Source of the DNA: Trinickia fusca
Lineage (GTDB): Bacteria > Pseudomonadota > Gammaproteobacteria > Burkholderiales > Burkholderiaceae
Assembly (NCBI RefSeq): GCF_003628145.1
Contig: NZ_RBZV01000014.1
Location: forward strand, 42,345 to 106,344
Direction: 5' to 3'
DNA: 64,000 nucleotides
Shown here: positions 32,852 to 41,777 of the stretch, piece by piece
How the letters are laid out: each line of letters begins with the position of its first letter
How positions within the stretch are numbered: position 1 is the stretch's first letter
Notes under the pieces: generated by a model
Told to the model about the DNA's origin: nothing
What the model saw: only the letters and a program-made list of their open reading frames with translations
Databases searched by the model: none
Position numbers and translations under genes: made by a program

Positions 32852-33760
32852 ATGGAACATCTCGACGATCTCTTCCTGTTCGTTCAGGTAGTCGACGCAG
32901 GCGGCTTCAGCGCTGCCGAACGCAGCACGGGCATCACCAAATCCCGTCTGTCGCGACGTGTCGCGATGCTTGAATCGTCGCTCGGCGTGCGGCTCCTGCA
33001 TCGGTCCGCGCATGCATTCGGCCTGACCGCGTTTGGGGAAGAAGTGGTTGCGCACGCACGCGAGGCGCTGGCGAAAGTCAAAGAGATCGGCTTGCTCGCA
33101 AGCGACATGCGTGACGAGCCCTCTGGCGTCGTGCATCTGAACTCGTCGCTGCTGATCGGCGAGACCATACTAGCGCCCATGCTTGCCGAATTCGCGCGTG
33201 CCCATCCGCGCGTGCAAGTGCAGTTGACACTGTCCAATCGCTTCGTCGATCTGGTCGAGGAGCGAATCGATATCGTGATTCGCGCGGCGGTGAGTCCGCT
33301 TGCATCGGAAGACGTGATTGCCAGGCCGATTGCGCAAACGGGTTCCGCAGTCTATGGCCACCCGTCGTTGATCGCTGCATACGGACCACCTGCATCGCTC
33401 GATGCGCTGAACGATTTGCCGTGCCTCGCACAAGGCACGCTGGTGTCACCGCGGCCATGGCAATTTATTGGCGAGCAGGGGGAGGCGATCGATAGACGCA
33501 TTACGCCTGTCATCGCGGTCGACAATCTGATCGCGATCCGTGAGTTGGCGATCGCCGGTGCAGGCTTTGCGCAGCTGCCCAACCATATTTGCGCCGACGC
33601 AGTGGCGGAAGGTCAACTCGTGAGGGTGCTCGACGGCATTCGTTCACAGGGCGCCACGATCTACGCGATGTATCCGTCGCGGCGCGGGATGGCCAAGGCC
33701 GCGCGCGTGTTGCTCGACTTCCTGCACGCACGGTGGCCTGCCTCTGACGAAGCGCAATGA
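32852..33760 (+). CDS. LysR-family transcriptional regulator
   Basis: 302 residues. The HTH reads VQVVDAGGFSAAERSTGITK, then SRLSRRVAMLESSLGVRLLH, followed by an effector domain with VHLNSSLLIGETILAPMLAEF. The ribosome site is AGAAGA. It resembles the group that includes CrgA/AaeR-like regulators found beside oxidoreductases. It is followed by a short-chain dehydrogenase on the same strand 158 bases later, and might control it. Confidence 0.86.
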   Translation: MEHLDDLFLFVQVVDAGGFSAAERSTGITKSRLSRRVAMLESSLGVRLLHRSAHAFGLTAFGEEVVAHAREALAKVKEIGLLASDMRDEPSGVVHLNSSLLIGETILAPMLAEFARAHPRVQVQLTLSNRFVDLVEERIDIVIRAAVSPLASEDVIARPIAQTGSAVYGHPSLIAAYGPPASLDALNDLPCLAQGTLVSPRPWQFIGEQGEAIDRRITPVIAVDNLIAIRELAIAGAGFAQLPNHICADAVAEGQLVRVLDGIRSQGATIYAMYPSRRGMAKAARVLLDFLHARWPASDEAQ

Positions 33761-33918
33761 CGCTCTACGATGCGTGACATTGCGTATCGCGCTGTTGTCG
33801 TTCCATTTTCAGCACGCCGCGTTGCGCTACGCCCGCTCGACGGTCAGTAAGTGCCTCAGTAGATTCGACACCCATGGAGTGGGCTCGGTGGCTCGCTCGC
33901 TATCGATGGGAGTCGACG

Positions 33919-34659
33919 ATGGACTTGCAGCAGAAAGTGGCCGTGGTTTCGGGGGCGTCGCGCGGCATTGGGCGTGCAACTGCGAAAGCGCTCGCAGCAA
34001 AAGGGGCGGCCGTGGCTGTCGTGTTCAGGGTGCAGCGTGAGGCGGCAGCCGCCGTCGTCGCTGAAATCGCCGCTGCGGGCGGTCGAGCCGAGGCATTCCA
34101 GGCCGATGTGACAGACAGCGAGTCGGTCCGCTCGCTGGCCGATGCAGTTGCCGAACGCTTCGGCCGCGTCGACGTGCTGGTCAACAACGCCGGGGTCTAT
34201 GGGGAGCGCGCGATCGCCGACCTCGATGCGGCATTCTTCGCCGAGCAGTTCAACAACAACGTGCTGAGCGTGCTGCTGATGACTCAGGCATTTGCTCCTC
34301 ATTTCAGCGCGAACGGCGGCAGCATCATCAACGTTTCGTCGAATCTGGCGCGCGCGCCGCAAGCACAGAACGGCGTGTATTCGGCCAGCAAGGCCGCGGT
34401 CGATACGCTCACGCGTGCCTTCGCGATCGAACTCGGGCCGCGCAATATCCGCGTCAATGCGGTGGCGCCGTTCGTTACGCGTACCGACATGACGGCTGGC
34501 ATTCCCGATGACGTACGTGCGGTTCTCGCGTCGCAGACGCCGTTGCAGCGGCTCGCCGAGCCGGAGGATATCGCGGGGGTAATCGCGTCGCTGGCGTCGG
34601 ATGACATGCGCTGGGTCACGGGTCGCACGATTCTGACCGATGGCGGCTTCACGAATTGA
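33919..34659 (+). CDS. Short-chain dehydrogenase/reductase (SDR)
   Basis: 246 residues with a Rossmann NAD(P) site SGASRGIG, NNAG (VLVNNAGVYG), catalytic Ser in INVSSNLA and YSASK (Tyr-x-x-x-Lys). The C-terminal DGGF is typical of the FabG-like classical SDRs. An Arg one residue after the first strand (VVFRVQRE) suggests NADPH. An upstream ATG at 33874 adds 15 atypical residues, so I use 33919 with GGGAG upstream. Substrate unknown. Confidence 0.88.
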   Translation: MDLQQKVAVVSGASRGIGRATAKALAAKGAAVAVVFRVQREAAAAVVAEIAAAGGRAEAFQADVTDSESVRSLADAVAERFGRVDVLVNNAGVYGERAIADLDAAFFAEQFNNNVLSVLLMTQAFAPHFSANGGSIINVSSNLARAPQAQNGVYSASKAAVDTLTRAFAIELGPRNIRVNAVAPFVTRTDMTAGIPDDVRAVLASQTPLQRLAEPEDIAGVIASLASDDMRWVTGRTILTDGGFTN

Positions 34660-34741
34660 TGCGCCAGCAGTAAGCCGGTGTTGACTTCTTGACGATGCCG
34701 CCGCTTCATTGCTCACCTCGGCCGCCCAAAGGCAGGCCTCG

Positions 34742-35647
34742 TCAGCCGCCCGTCGGAGACGTATGTCCCAACACGGCCGCGATCGCGAGAACGGCCAACA
34801 TGACGAGCGCTTCAACGGACAGCCAAGCGTTGAAGCGGCCTTGCGCGGCCATGAGAGCCGGGCCGTCCTGATGAGCTTGAGCGTGTAGAGCGGGCAGGAC
34901 CACCACACGGTTCCAGCCGCCCAATGCCACCGCCGAGGCGACGCACACGAGCTTCGCCGCGAGTATCCAGCCCCAGGCCGTGCCGAAGAGCGGCCCGCTT
35001 GCCTGCGCGGTGTCCTGCATCACGTTATAGAAGCCGGTGATCAGAACGATCAGAAGTGCGGCTGTTGCCAGATGCGACAGCTCCGTGCAGAAAGCCACCC
35101 TTTGCTCGGCCGCTACTTGAGCCTTCGGCGCGGACCAACGCAGCGTCGCTGCCGCGACGATCACGCTGCCGGCCCATAGCGCCGTCGCGCACAGATGCAC
35201 GACATGGATAGCTTCTCGCGCCGAGAAGTCGCCCGAATCAGCCGCGTGGCTGGCTGCCGCCTTGCCGGCCGCCCAAGCGAGGAGGCCCACGGCGAACAGC
35301 GGCAGGCCGCGCCGCTCGAGGAGGCGGCTCAGCGTCGCCAGCAGCGCGCCGATGAACCCGACCGACCACGCGACGCCGTAGTGCGACTCCTTGAGCACGG
35401 CGGTGACCGCAGAGCCTGCCTCGGCAAGCGGCGTGCCGCTCATCACGGCTGCCTGCAGCCAGAGGTACGCGAGGGCCGTGAGCGTCAAGGCGAGCGCGAG
35501 ACCCGCCTGCCAACCGCGCAACGTGGCCGGCGTGCCCATGCCGCTTCGCGTCCCCATCACGGCGCACGCGAGCGAGCCGGCCGCCGTCGCGAACAGCATA
35601 TTCTGCATGGCTGCCACAGCGATCTGCGCGGCGACGAGCGGCTCCAT
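34742..35647 (-). CDS. copD: CopD-family copper resistance membrane protein
   Basis: 301 residues, eight or more TM helices. The CopD domain is visible at the end: HVVHLCATALWAGSVIVAA, LSHLATAALLIVLITGFYNV and WGWILAAKLVCVASAVALGGWN with conserved His and Trp residues. CopD acts in the inner membrane on copper passage, usually with periplasmic CopC, but no copC is present here. ATG 35647 has GGTGA; a GTG two codons earlier is possible. It is the most downstream gene of the copper block (minus strand). Confidence 0.82.
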   Translation of the reverse strand: MEPLVAAQIAVAAMQNMLFATAAGSLACAVMGTRSGMGTPATLRGWQAGLALALTLTALAYLWLQAAVMSGTPLAEAGSAVTAVLKESHYGVAWSVGFIGALLATLSRLLERRGLPLFAVGLLAWAAGKAAASHAADSGDFSAREAIHVVHLCATALWAGSVIVAAATLRWSAPKAQVAAEQRVAFCTELSHLATAALLIVLITGFYNVMQDTAQASGPLFGTAWGWILAAKLVCVASAVALGGWNRVVVLPALHAQAHQDGPALMAAQGRFNAWLSVEALVMLAVLAIAAVLGHTSPTGG

Positions 35648-35691
35648 GGTCACTTCACCGTGTGCAGTTTCATGAAAGGACTCCTCTCAGG

Positions 35692-36591
35692 TCAGAACAG
35701 CGGCTTGCCGATCGAATTCGGGAAGATGTCGTCGAAGTAGATATGGGCTTGCACCAAGACGCCCGTGTGTGCGCCGGTCCTGCTATTGACGGGAATCTGC
35801 GCTTCGACGCCGAACTGCCCGTAGCGATTGATCCAGAGTACGCCGGGGTTGATCGTGCCCGTTGTCTGTCCGGAGCACGCGCCAGCCGTGCAGGTGCTCA
35901 TCGGGAATTCGACGACCGGAATCAGGTTGCTGAACGGCTGGGGCAGCCCGAGATCCTTCACCTGCTGCTGTAGGTACGGAATGCTGTACTGCAGCGTCAA
36001 GCCCCAGCCGAGCGAGTTCGGCCCCGTATCCGACGAAGCGGTCGTGAGGTTCGGACCGATCGTGCCGGTGATCGCGAACGGCCTCAGGTAGCCGAGCGAC
36101 GCGGGCAGGTCGCCGAAGCCCTTGCCGAAATAGACGGTCGGCGTGAACGTCGAAAAGGCGTTCGCGATCGCTTTCGAGCCGGTGCCGCCGAGGGTTGCAA
36201 GAAGCCCGACCGACGCCATGAATTCATGCTTCGCATTCGCGTAGACGAGATATTTCGCGCCGAGCGTGAAATTATCCCAGCCCTTCGCGCTGCCGTCCGG
36301 CGAGTTCTGGCTCGTGTAATTGCTCGCGATGCTGAACGCGAGATTCTTCGTGATCAGCTTGTCCCACTCGTACGACACCGAGTTGACGTTCATGTCGTTG
36401 CCATTGCTGTCAGGCGTCTTGATGTGGCTGTACTGCAGGTTGAACTCATCGCCGACGCCGGGATCGTCGACGGCCATCGTCGCCGGAAAGACGCGGTCGC
36501 CGACCACCGCGTGAGCGGCGGCTTCGAATGACGCAAGGGTTGACGCGAGCGCGCACAATGCAACGGCGGCCCGTTTGAGAGTGGTTCGCAT
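35692..36591 (-). CDS. Exported outer-membrane beta-barrel-like protein of the copper block
   Basis: 299 residues. A signal peptide of about 27 residues ends FEAAAHAVV. The rest alternates polar and hydrophobic residues with many Asn/Gly/Tyr, for example NLQYSHIKT, NFTLGAKYLVYANAKHEF and GLTLQYSIPYLQQQ, and finishes with a Phe (GKPLF), as outer-membrane proteins do. A cysteine pair (STCTAGACSGQ) is present near residue 240. No named family recognised. Its position 44 bases upstream of copD suggests co-transcription and a role in copper handling. Confidence 0.6.
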   Translation of the reverse strand: MRTTLKRAAVALCALASTLASFEAAAHAVVGDRVFPATMAVDDPGVGDEFNLQYSHIKTPDSNGNDMNVNSVSYEWDKLITKNLAFSIASNYTSQNSPDGSAKGWDNFTLGAKYLVYANAKHEFMASVGLLATLGGTGSKAIANAFSTFTPTVYFGKGFGDLPASLGYLRPFAITGTIGPNLTTASSDTGPNSLGWGLTLQYSIPYLQQQVKDLGLPQPFSNLIPVVEFPMSTCTAGACSGQTTGTINPGVLWINRYGQFGVEAQIPVNSRTGAHTGVLVQAHIYFDDIFPNSIGKPLF

Positions 36592-36692
36592 AATAAGGTC
36601 CCGATTTTGAATTATTGAGCGATGCAGCCGCGATAGACACGCGACGACCTGCGACGTCGGTCATCGACACCGCAAGAAAACCTCAGCGAAGG

Positions 36693-37085
36693 TCAGGACC
36701 AGGCGGGAGGAGCGCGCGGCAGAGCCGGCGTCAGCACCGTGTACGGGCGGAACGCAGCAGCGACGAGCGGGGGAGGAAAGAAGGGGCGCAGCGGCGCGAC
36801 GCTCGATGCAACGGCCACGCTAGGCAAGACCGGCGAGTGCGCGATCAGCCCGCAATACGGGCACGCATCGCAAAGCAACGACGAATCGACGCCATGGTGG
36901 TGCCCGGCATGGGCATCTAACGCAACCTCGGCGACCGGATGATGGTGATGTAAATGATGCGCATGCTGCTCGACGCCGCCATAAGCGCTGCGCAGCACCT
37001 GGGACACCGTCGGCGCGACTACGCTCAGCAGGATGGCAAGCATCCCGAGCCAGGCGCCGATCTTTTGACGGTGGCGGTTGAGCAT
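36693..37085 (-). CDS. His/Cys-rich DUF2946-type protein
   Basis: 130 residues. An N-terminal helix (LGMLAILLSVVAPTVS) works as signal or anchor. A His run (HAHHLHHHHP, then HAGHHHG) is followed by LLCDACPYCGLIAHSP, the CxxCPYC-type motif of the DUF2946 family found next to copper genes in many beta- and gammaproteobacteria. A proline-rich tail follows. It could bind periplasmic copper. It lies upstream of the outer-membrane-like gene on the same strand. Confidence 0.7.
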   Translation of the reverse strand: MLNRHRQKIGAWLGMLAILLSVVAPTVSQVLRSAYGGVEQHAHHLHHHHPVAEVALDAHAGHHHGVDSSLLCDACPYCGLIAHSPVLPSVAVASSVAPLRPFFPPPLVAAAFRPYTVLTPALPRAPPAWS

Positions 37086-37378
37086 GGCGAATCAGCGAGA
37101 CGTTAAAAAATTGGCAGAGGAATGGCCGACCCGTCGCCGCTCGTCACCGGCGGCTGGTCGAGCGCGGCCAGTCTGCAACAAGCCGCGCGATGAGTAGGTG
37201 GCGGAGCGCACCAAATCTGTCGCCTATCGTGAGCTTCCCCCATCGTATAGCGGCAATTTAGCGCACCGGTTAATTGAAATGTGGCGAGACGCCGCTCCCC
37301 TAATCTGAATAAGTGCATAGCCTTCGCCCGGCCCCGTAGAAGTGTTTCGGCGATAGCGGGGCGAATACGTTGCCGCTA

Positions 37379-37834
37379 TCAGGTCGCCAGCGCCGCCCGG
37401 CACTCTTTGGCGCACGCGCGGCATGATTCCATGCATGCTTTGCACGGCTCATGCTGGTCCGCATGCTTAGCGCACTCCGCCGCGCAATCGCTGCATGCAT
37501 CCAGTGCGACCCTGGCAAGCGCCGGAACATGGGCCGAGTTCTGGTTGGCAAGCTGTTGCATCGCCGTGCAAAGGGAAAGCATTTGCGACACGCTGGTTGC
37601 GCAGGCGGCCAGGTCCTGGTTCCCGCTGCCCAGAAGACGGATGCAGTGGCTTACACAGGCTTGTCCCTTCGATACGCACACGCCCGCCGAATCGGCAAGC
37701 GCCTGGTAGTGACCGCCATGGTGCAGGTGAGAGGTTTCCGCGGGAGCGCTTTCCTGGGCCGAGACCCGTTCCATCGTGGCCAGTGCGGAAAGCGCCAGCA
37801 GCCCGGTACCGAATAGTGCGTCACGTCTGTCCAT
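37379..37834 (-). CDS. Four-helix-bundle copper storage protein (Csp1-like)
   Basis: 151 residues with 13 cysteines (53, 60, 64, 78, 89, 114, 117, 121, 131, 134, 138, 141, 145) spaced to line the inside of a four-helix bundle. C-terminal motifs are DACSDCAAECAKH, CKACMESCRACAKEC. The N-terminus MDRRDALFGTGLLALSALAT has a Tat-like RR and a hydrophobic stretch, so export is likely, as for Csp1 of methanotrophs. Such proteins hold many Cu(I) ions. A His cluster (HLHHGGH) follows the signal. Neighbours are CopD and bufferin genes. Confidence 0.88.
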   Translation of the reverse strand: MDRRDALFGTGLLALSALATMERVSAQESAPAETSHLHHGGHYQALADSAGVCVSKGQACVSHCIRLLGSGNQDLAACATSVSQMLSLCTAMQQLANQNSAHVPALARVALDACSDCAAECAKHADQHEPCKACMESCRACAKECRAALAT

Positions 37835-38060
37835 GTGAGAATCTCCAGAGAAAATTCACCGCAACGACAACACGTTCGAAGTCCCGCATTCGCAGCCGCG
37901 GGGGAGTGCGGCAGGAACCGCCAAATCCTAACATCAATGGAGCGCTGCTGAATTATTCCGGCTGTCGTTCGTGCCTGACGCATCAATATCAATGCATGGG
38001 TGCACAGGCGCTCCACGCATAGACGCAGCGACAATCAGCCAGCCGTCACGCGAACGCCCA

Positions 38061-38930
38061 TCAGGCCGGCCGAGATGCCGTGCCTGCGGACGCGCCGGTA
38101 ACCGCCGATGCCGCTATCCACGCGCGCCATTGAGTCGCGAAGTCGAATTGCGGATTGATCGCAAACGCAGCGTCGAGCGCTTCTGCCAGCGTGCGTCCTC
38201 GTTGTAGTGCGATGAAGGCCGTATGCGCGGCCTCTGAGTGGACGAGCACCGTGGGTTGCCACAGGGGACGCACGACGAGCGCCCATGCAGGTCCGTCGAG
38301 CCGCTGCGGGAAGACTCCGCCTGACTGATGCGCGAACCAGACGTCGGCAATCGCGTAGTCCGATGCAATGGCCACGCATGCCGGATGCACAGTGAGCCGC
38401 GCGTCGAGCAGGCGCTCATCGGCTAGTTCGAGCCATTGATGCGGCGTGAAAGGCGTGACATCGGCTGCGAAAGAAGCGTCGTGCAGCGCCCATTCGAGGC
38501 GGGCGACGTCCACAAAGTATCGAAAGCGCGAGTCGCGCTCATACTCGCCGACAAAGGCCGGCAACCTATCGCCAAAGCGATTGAGATCGCCGCTGCGTGA
38601 CGGATGCTCACGCGCATACGCAAGCGACAGTGCATCGAACCACGCGTCGCCGCCCAGCGCGAGCAGCACGGGATACGCGTTCGCGAGCGCCGCGCGCCAG
38701 TGGGCGCGGACGTTGCCGCGGTACAGGCCGATGCGCTGGCGCAGGATCTCATCGGAACCGGCGGCTACGGGAGGCGGCGATTTACCTACCGCACCTTCGG
38801 CGGGCTGTGCGGCTGTGGCGCCGGAGACCGGCGATAACGGCTTGGCGAGTGCGAGCAGTGACGGCTCGCACCGCGGATCGTCGAGCGTCGTCGCGAAGAT
38901 TTGGTGGACCGATTCAAACTGCACAGTCAT
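38061..38930 (-). CDS. bufC: BufC/HvfC-like partner of the bufferin-modifying enzyme (DUF2063)
   Basis: 289 residues. The DUF2063 part is visible in [20 protein letters not shown], then [20 protein letters not shown], and in [20 protein letters not shown] and [12 protein letters not shown]. These proteins pair with MNIO enzymes and are thought to deliver or recognise the precursor peptide. An unusual Ala/Pro insert (residues 30-60) interrupts the N-terminal helix. ATG 38930 lies inside the end of bufB (17-base overlap), so the two are coupled. No DoxX-type fourth gene follows. Confidence 0.85.
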   Translation of the reverse strand: MTVQFESVHQIFATTLDDPRCEPSLLALAKPLSPVSGATAAQPAEGAVGKSPPPVAAGSDEILRQRIGLYRGNVRAHWRAALANAYPVLLALGGDAWFDALSLAYAREHPSRSGDLNRFGDRLPAFVGEYERDSRFRYFVDVARLEWALHDASFAADVTPFTPHQWLELADERLLDARLTVHPACVAIASDYAIADVWFAHQSGGVFPQRLDGPAWALVVRPLWQPTVLVHSEAAHTAFIALQRGRTLAEALDAAFAINPQFDFATQWRAWIAASAVTGASAGTASRPA

Positions 38931-39795
38931 CAGTCGCGTTCCCTCCCGGCCGTCTGCACGGGTAGACTCTGCTCTGCAAATCGCGCGCGAGCCGGGCTTC
39001 ATCGATCAGCACGCTCAACGGCGGAATTGCCGTGTCCCATTCGATCAACGTCGGCACGTCGCCGAAGCGGCGCAGCGCATATTCATAGAGGTGCCAGACA
39101 GCCGGCGCGACGCGTGAGCCATGATCGTCGATGACGGCGGTTTCTGTGACACGATGGCCGGCCAGATGAATCTCGCCGACCACGCCGGGTGCCAGCTCGT
39201 TCATCGCCGCGATCGCGTCCTCGCCGTGATTGCACTGGTTCACGTACAGGTTGTTGACGTCGAGCAGCACGCCACATCCAGTGCGGCGCGCGAGTTCGGC
39301 GAGAAAGGCTGTCTCACCATAGCGGTCGCCGTCGAACCGTAGCCAGGTGGAAACATTTTCGAGCAGAATCGGCCGCCTGAGCACCTCCTGCACTTCGCCG
39401 ACGCGCGCGCACAGCTGATCGAGCGCTGCGTCGGTCAGTGGCATCGGCAACAGGTCGTTCAGATGGCCGGCGGCAGTGGCAGACCAGCACAGGTGCTCGG
39501 AGACGACCTCCGGTTCGATGCGCTCGACCAGTCGCTTCAGCTTGCCTAGATGCCCCGCATCGAGCGGCGTGGCCGAGCCGAGCCCGAGGCCGACGCCGTG
39601 CAGGCTGACCGGCAGATCCCGCCGCACGCTGTCGAGCACGTGCAGGTCGTAACCGCCCTCGCCGAAATAATTTTCGCTGTGTACCTCGACCCAGTCGACC
39701 ACAGGTGGCGAGGTAAGAAAATCGGCGTAGTGCGCATGGCGCAACCCGACCCCGACGCCGGACGGCGCACAAGCTGCCGGAACGGCGGCAATCAT
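38914..39795 (-). CDS. bufB: MNIO (DUF692) enzyme modifying the bufferin precursor
   Basis: 293 residues, TIM-barrel multinuclear iron oxygenase. Metal-binding segments are visible: [55 protein letters not shown] and LIEWDT. MNIO enzymes (MbnB, ChrH, BufB) oxidise cysteines of small peptides to thio-oxazole-type or oxazolone groups using an iron cluster and O2. The precursor gene lies 46 bases upstream and bufC overlaps downstream. ATG 39795 begins the family N-terminus; the frame extends upstream through bufA but that part is not coding. Confidence 0.92.
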   Translation of the reverse strand: MIAAVPAACAPSGVGVGLRHAHYADFLTSPPVVDWVEVHSENYFGEGGYDLHVLDSVRRDLPVSLHGVGLGLGSATPLDAGHLGKLKRLVERIEPEVVSEHLCWSATAAGHLNDLLPMPLTDAALDQLCARVGEVQEVLRRPILLENVSTWLRFDGDRYGETAFLAELARRTGCGVLLDVNNLYVNQCNHGEDAIAAMNELAPGVVGEIHLAGHRVTETAVIDDHGSRVAPAVWHLYEYALRRFGDVPTLIEWDTAIPPLSVLIDEARLARDLQSRVYPCRRPGGNATDDCAV

Positions 39796-39841
39796 TCGAA
39801 CTCCGGGATGTAGCAGCGATAGCCTCGTGACATGCTGCGTG

Positions 39842-40096
39842 TCAGGATTCGATCTTGCCGCCCAATTTTTCGCAGGTGCCTTTCGGTAAGGCCTTGAAAT
39901 CTCCCTTGTCGTTGTCGACCTTGGCCTCGCCCGCACATCCGTGCACGCCGGTCTTACTTCCGCAGTCATTCTGGCCAGCCTTGGCGATGCCATAGCACGC
40001 CACCTTCTCTTCCGTCTGGGTAGCGGCGCTGGCTGTCGCAGCAATGCTGGCGAGTGCCACGGCAAGCAGGGCCTGCCGGTTGAATTTCGATTGCAT
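39842..40096 (-). CDS. bufA: Bufferin precursor peptide (DUF2282, BufA1-like)
   Basis: 84 residues. A signal peptide (about 1-23, ending ATASA) is followed by a core with four cysteines: Cys34 in [16 protein letters not shown], Cys45, Cys54 in [11 protein letters not shown] and Cys75 in [11 protein letters not shown]. This is the DUF2282 pattern of bufferins, RiPPs in which central cysteines are oxidised by BufB so the secreted peptide chelates copper. ATG 40096 follows GGAG by seven bases. First gene of bufABC. Confidence 0.9.
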   Translation of the reverse strand: MQSKFNRQALLAVALASIAATASAATQTEEKVACYGIAKAGQNDCGSKTGVHGCAGEAKVDNDKGDFKALPKGTCEKLGGKIES

Positions 40097-40457
40097 CCTA
40101 TTTCTCCAAGGTAGGGGCGGCATGTGGTTATCGATGGTGTCGGAGCTGGGCATCGCTCAGGTAACCTGCGCTCGCGAGCATTGAGCTGGCACAACGCCGT
40201 TTGCACACTTCTGCCGCCGCCAGAACGAGTATGACACGACGCTTTATAGACGCACTCGAGCAAGGTCCTACACGGCCATGGGGACAATCCCGCCGTATGC
40301 CGTCTACGAGCGTCCGGTACGCGGCTACTCAGCGGACGTTCGCCGCGACGGTCCGGACTGGGTCGAAATACGCCCGCCGAGCGCCGCACGGTCGCGAGTC
40401 CAACTCTTGCGATGCAGCAGAGACTGCCGGAATTAAGCACCCAATACGGATACTCGA
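40097..40457. other. Intergenic region upstream of bufA
   Basis: 361 bases between the NRAMP-like gene and bufA, both on the minus strand. Open frames here have no ribosome site or motif. A small palindrome CAGGTAACCTG at 40158-40168, 62 bases before the bufA start, is the only regular element; it could be an operator or chance. The bufA promoter must lie here. Confidence 0.4.
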
Positions 40458-41678
40458 TCAAATGATGCCAGCAATGACGCCGACGAGGCCCGCCACGCAA
40501 ACCACCATACACACCGGCACGAGCAGGCAAAGCGACGATCGGCGCAAGCGATAGGGCGCGGGCAAGGCCTTGACGGCCAACGTCACGAGAAAGCCGATGA
40601 CGATCGGCAGCAGCAACGCATTCAAGGCTTGCGCGGCAATGTTGAGCCACACGAGGTTCGGTACATACCACACGACCGCGGCGCATCCTGCGATACACGC
40701 TGCGTAAACGCCGTAAAACCAGCGCGCCGAAAACGGATGCATTTCGAGCGACCGACGATAGCCGGTGACTTCGCCAAGCCCCCATGCCAACGCAAGCGAC
40801 GCCACGACCGCAGCCACCATCGCTGCGCCGATCACGCCGACGCTGAAGAGCGGGGCGACATGCGGATTGCCCAGGACATCGGCCAATGTGAGGCTGATTT
40901 CGCCGACGCTCGTCAACGTGCGCGGCATGCCGCTGCTCGAGACGGTCGCGGCCATCGCGATCAACACGGCCCCCGTGAGCAACTGCGTGAGCACCGCACC
41001 GATCGCCGTATCGCGTCGCTCCGCACGGTATTGCTCGTCGGACAAGCCTTTTTCCACCACAGCCGCTTGCTGGTAAAAGATCATCCAGGGATTGAAGACG
41101 GCACCGATCAGTGCTGAGGCAAGATACAGAAACGACTTGTCCCGTACGGGAATGTCGACGGCATGCCGCAGCATGACTGCGGGATCAGGATGCGCCAGCC
41201 ATGCCACGGCAAGGAAGGCCAGCGAGCACGCGCCGATCCACAGCGTCACGCGCTCTGCACGTCGATACGAACCCGTCGCAACGACGGCCATCAGTACCGC
41301 CACACTAAGCGGCAAGGTCACCACGCGCGATAGGCCATAGAGTTCACCGATGCCGGCAATGGCAGTGAGTTCGGTGATCAGCGAGCCGATCGTCGCGACG
41401 ATGAGGCTACCGGCAGCGAGCCATGCCGCTCCCTTTCCGAAATGCTCCCTGACGAGTTCGCCGTAGCCGCGGCGTGTCGCGATGCCGAGTCGGACGGTCA
41501 GCTCCTGCACGACATAGAGCACCGGCGTCAGCAGCAACAGCAGCGGCAGCAGGCGATAGCCCCATTGCGCCCCGGCCTGAGCGGCCGTGACCACGTTGCC
41601 GGCATCGGTGTCGGCCAGCATGACGAGTAGTCCGCTGCCCAAGGCGGGTACTGCTCTGAACGAACGGGCGAGTTTCAT
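40458..41678 (-). CDS. NRAMP-superfamily metal transporter with non-canonical metal site
   Basis: 406 residues, 11 predicted TM helices. TM1 has [20 protein letters not shown] where NRAMPs have DPGN. TM6 has [20 protein letters not shown] where they have A-x-x-MPHN. Thus the TM1 Asp and Asn can be aligned, but the TM6 metal-coordinating Met and the following His are replaced by Asn and Trp. Loss of this Met is known in NRAMP-related Mg2+ transporters, so Mn2+/Fe2+ specificity should not be assumed. Stands between the galactoside operon and bufferin genes. Substrate undecided. Confidence 0.75.
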   Translation of the reverse strand: MKLARSFRAVPALGSGLLVMLADTDAGNVVTAAQAGAQWGYRLLPLLLLLTPVLYVVQELTVRLGIATRRGYGELVREHFGKGAAWLAAGSLIVATIGSLITELTAIAGIGELYGLSRVVTLPLSVAVLMAVVATGSYRRAERVTLWIGACSLAFLAVAWLAHPDPAVMLRHAVDIPVRDKSFLYLASALIGAVFNPWMIFYQQAAVVEKGLSDEQYRAERRDTAIGAVLTQLLTGAVLIAMAATVSSSGMPRTLTSVGEISLTLADVLGNPHVAPLFSVGVIGAAMVAAVVASLALAWGLGEVTGYRRSLEMHPFSARWFYGVYAACIAGCAAVVWYVPNLVWLNIAAQALNALLLPIVIGFLVTLAVKALPAPYRLRRSSLCLLVPVCMVVCVAGLVGVIAGII

Positions 41679-41777
41679 AGGGTGTGCGCGTATCGCATGA
41701 GGGATGCCATCCGATCGACGGACGGCGAGCCCGCGATTGTATCGTCGATAGGCACCCGTCCTATCGACGATACGCGC

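Noticed and set aside
40158..40168. Palindrome CAGGTAACCTG upstream of bufA as a copper-regulator box
   Set aside because: Too short and unlike known CueR or CopR sites; noted only in the gap entry.
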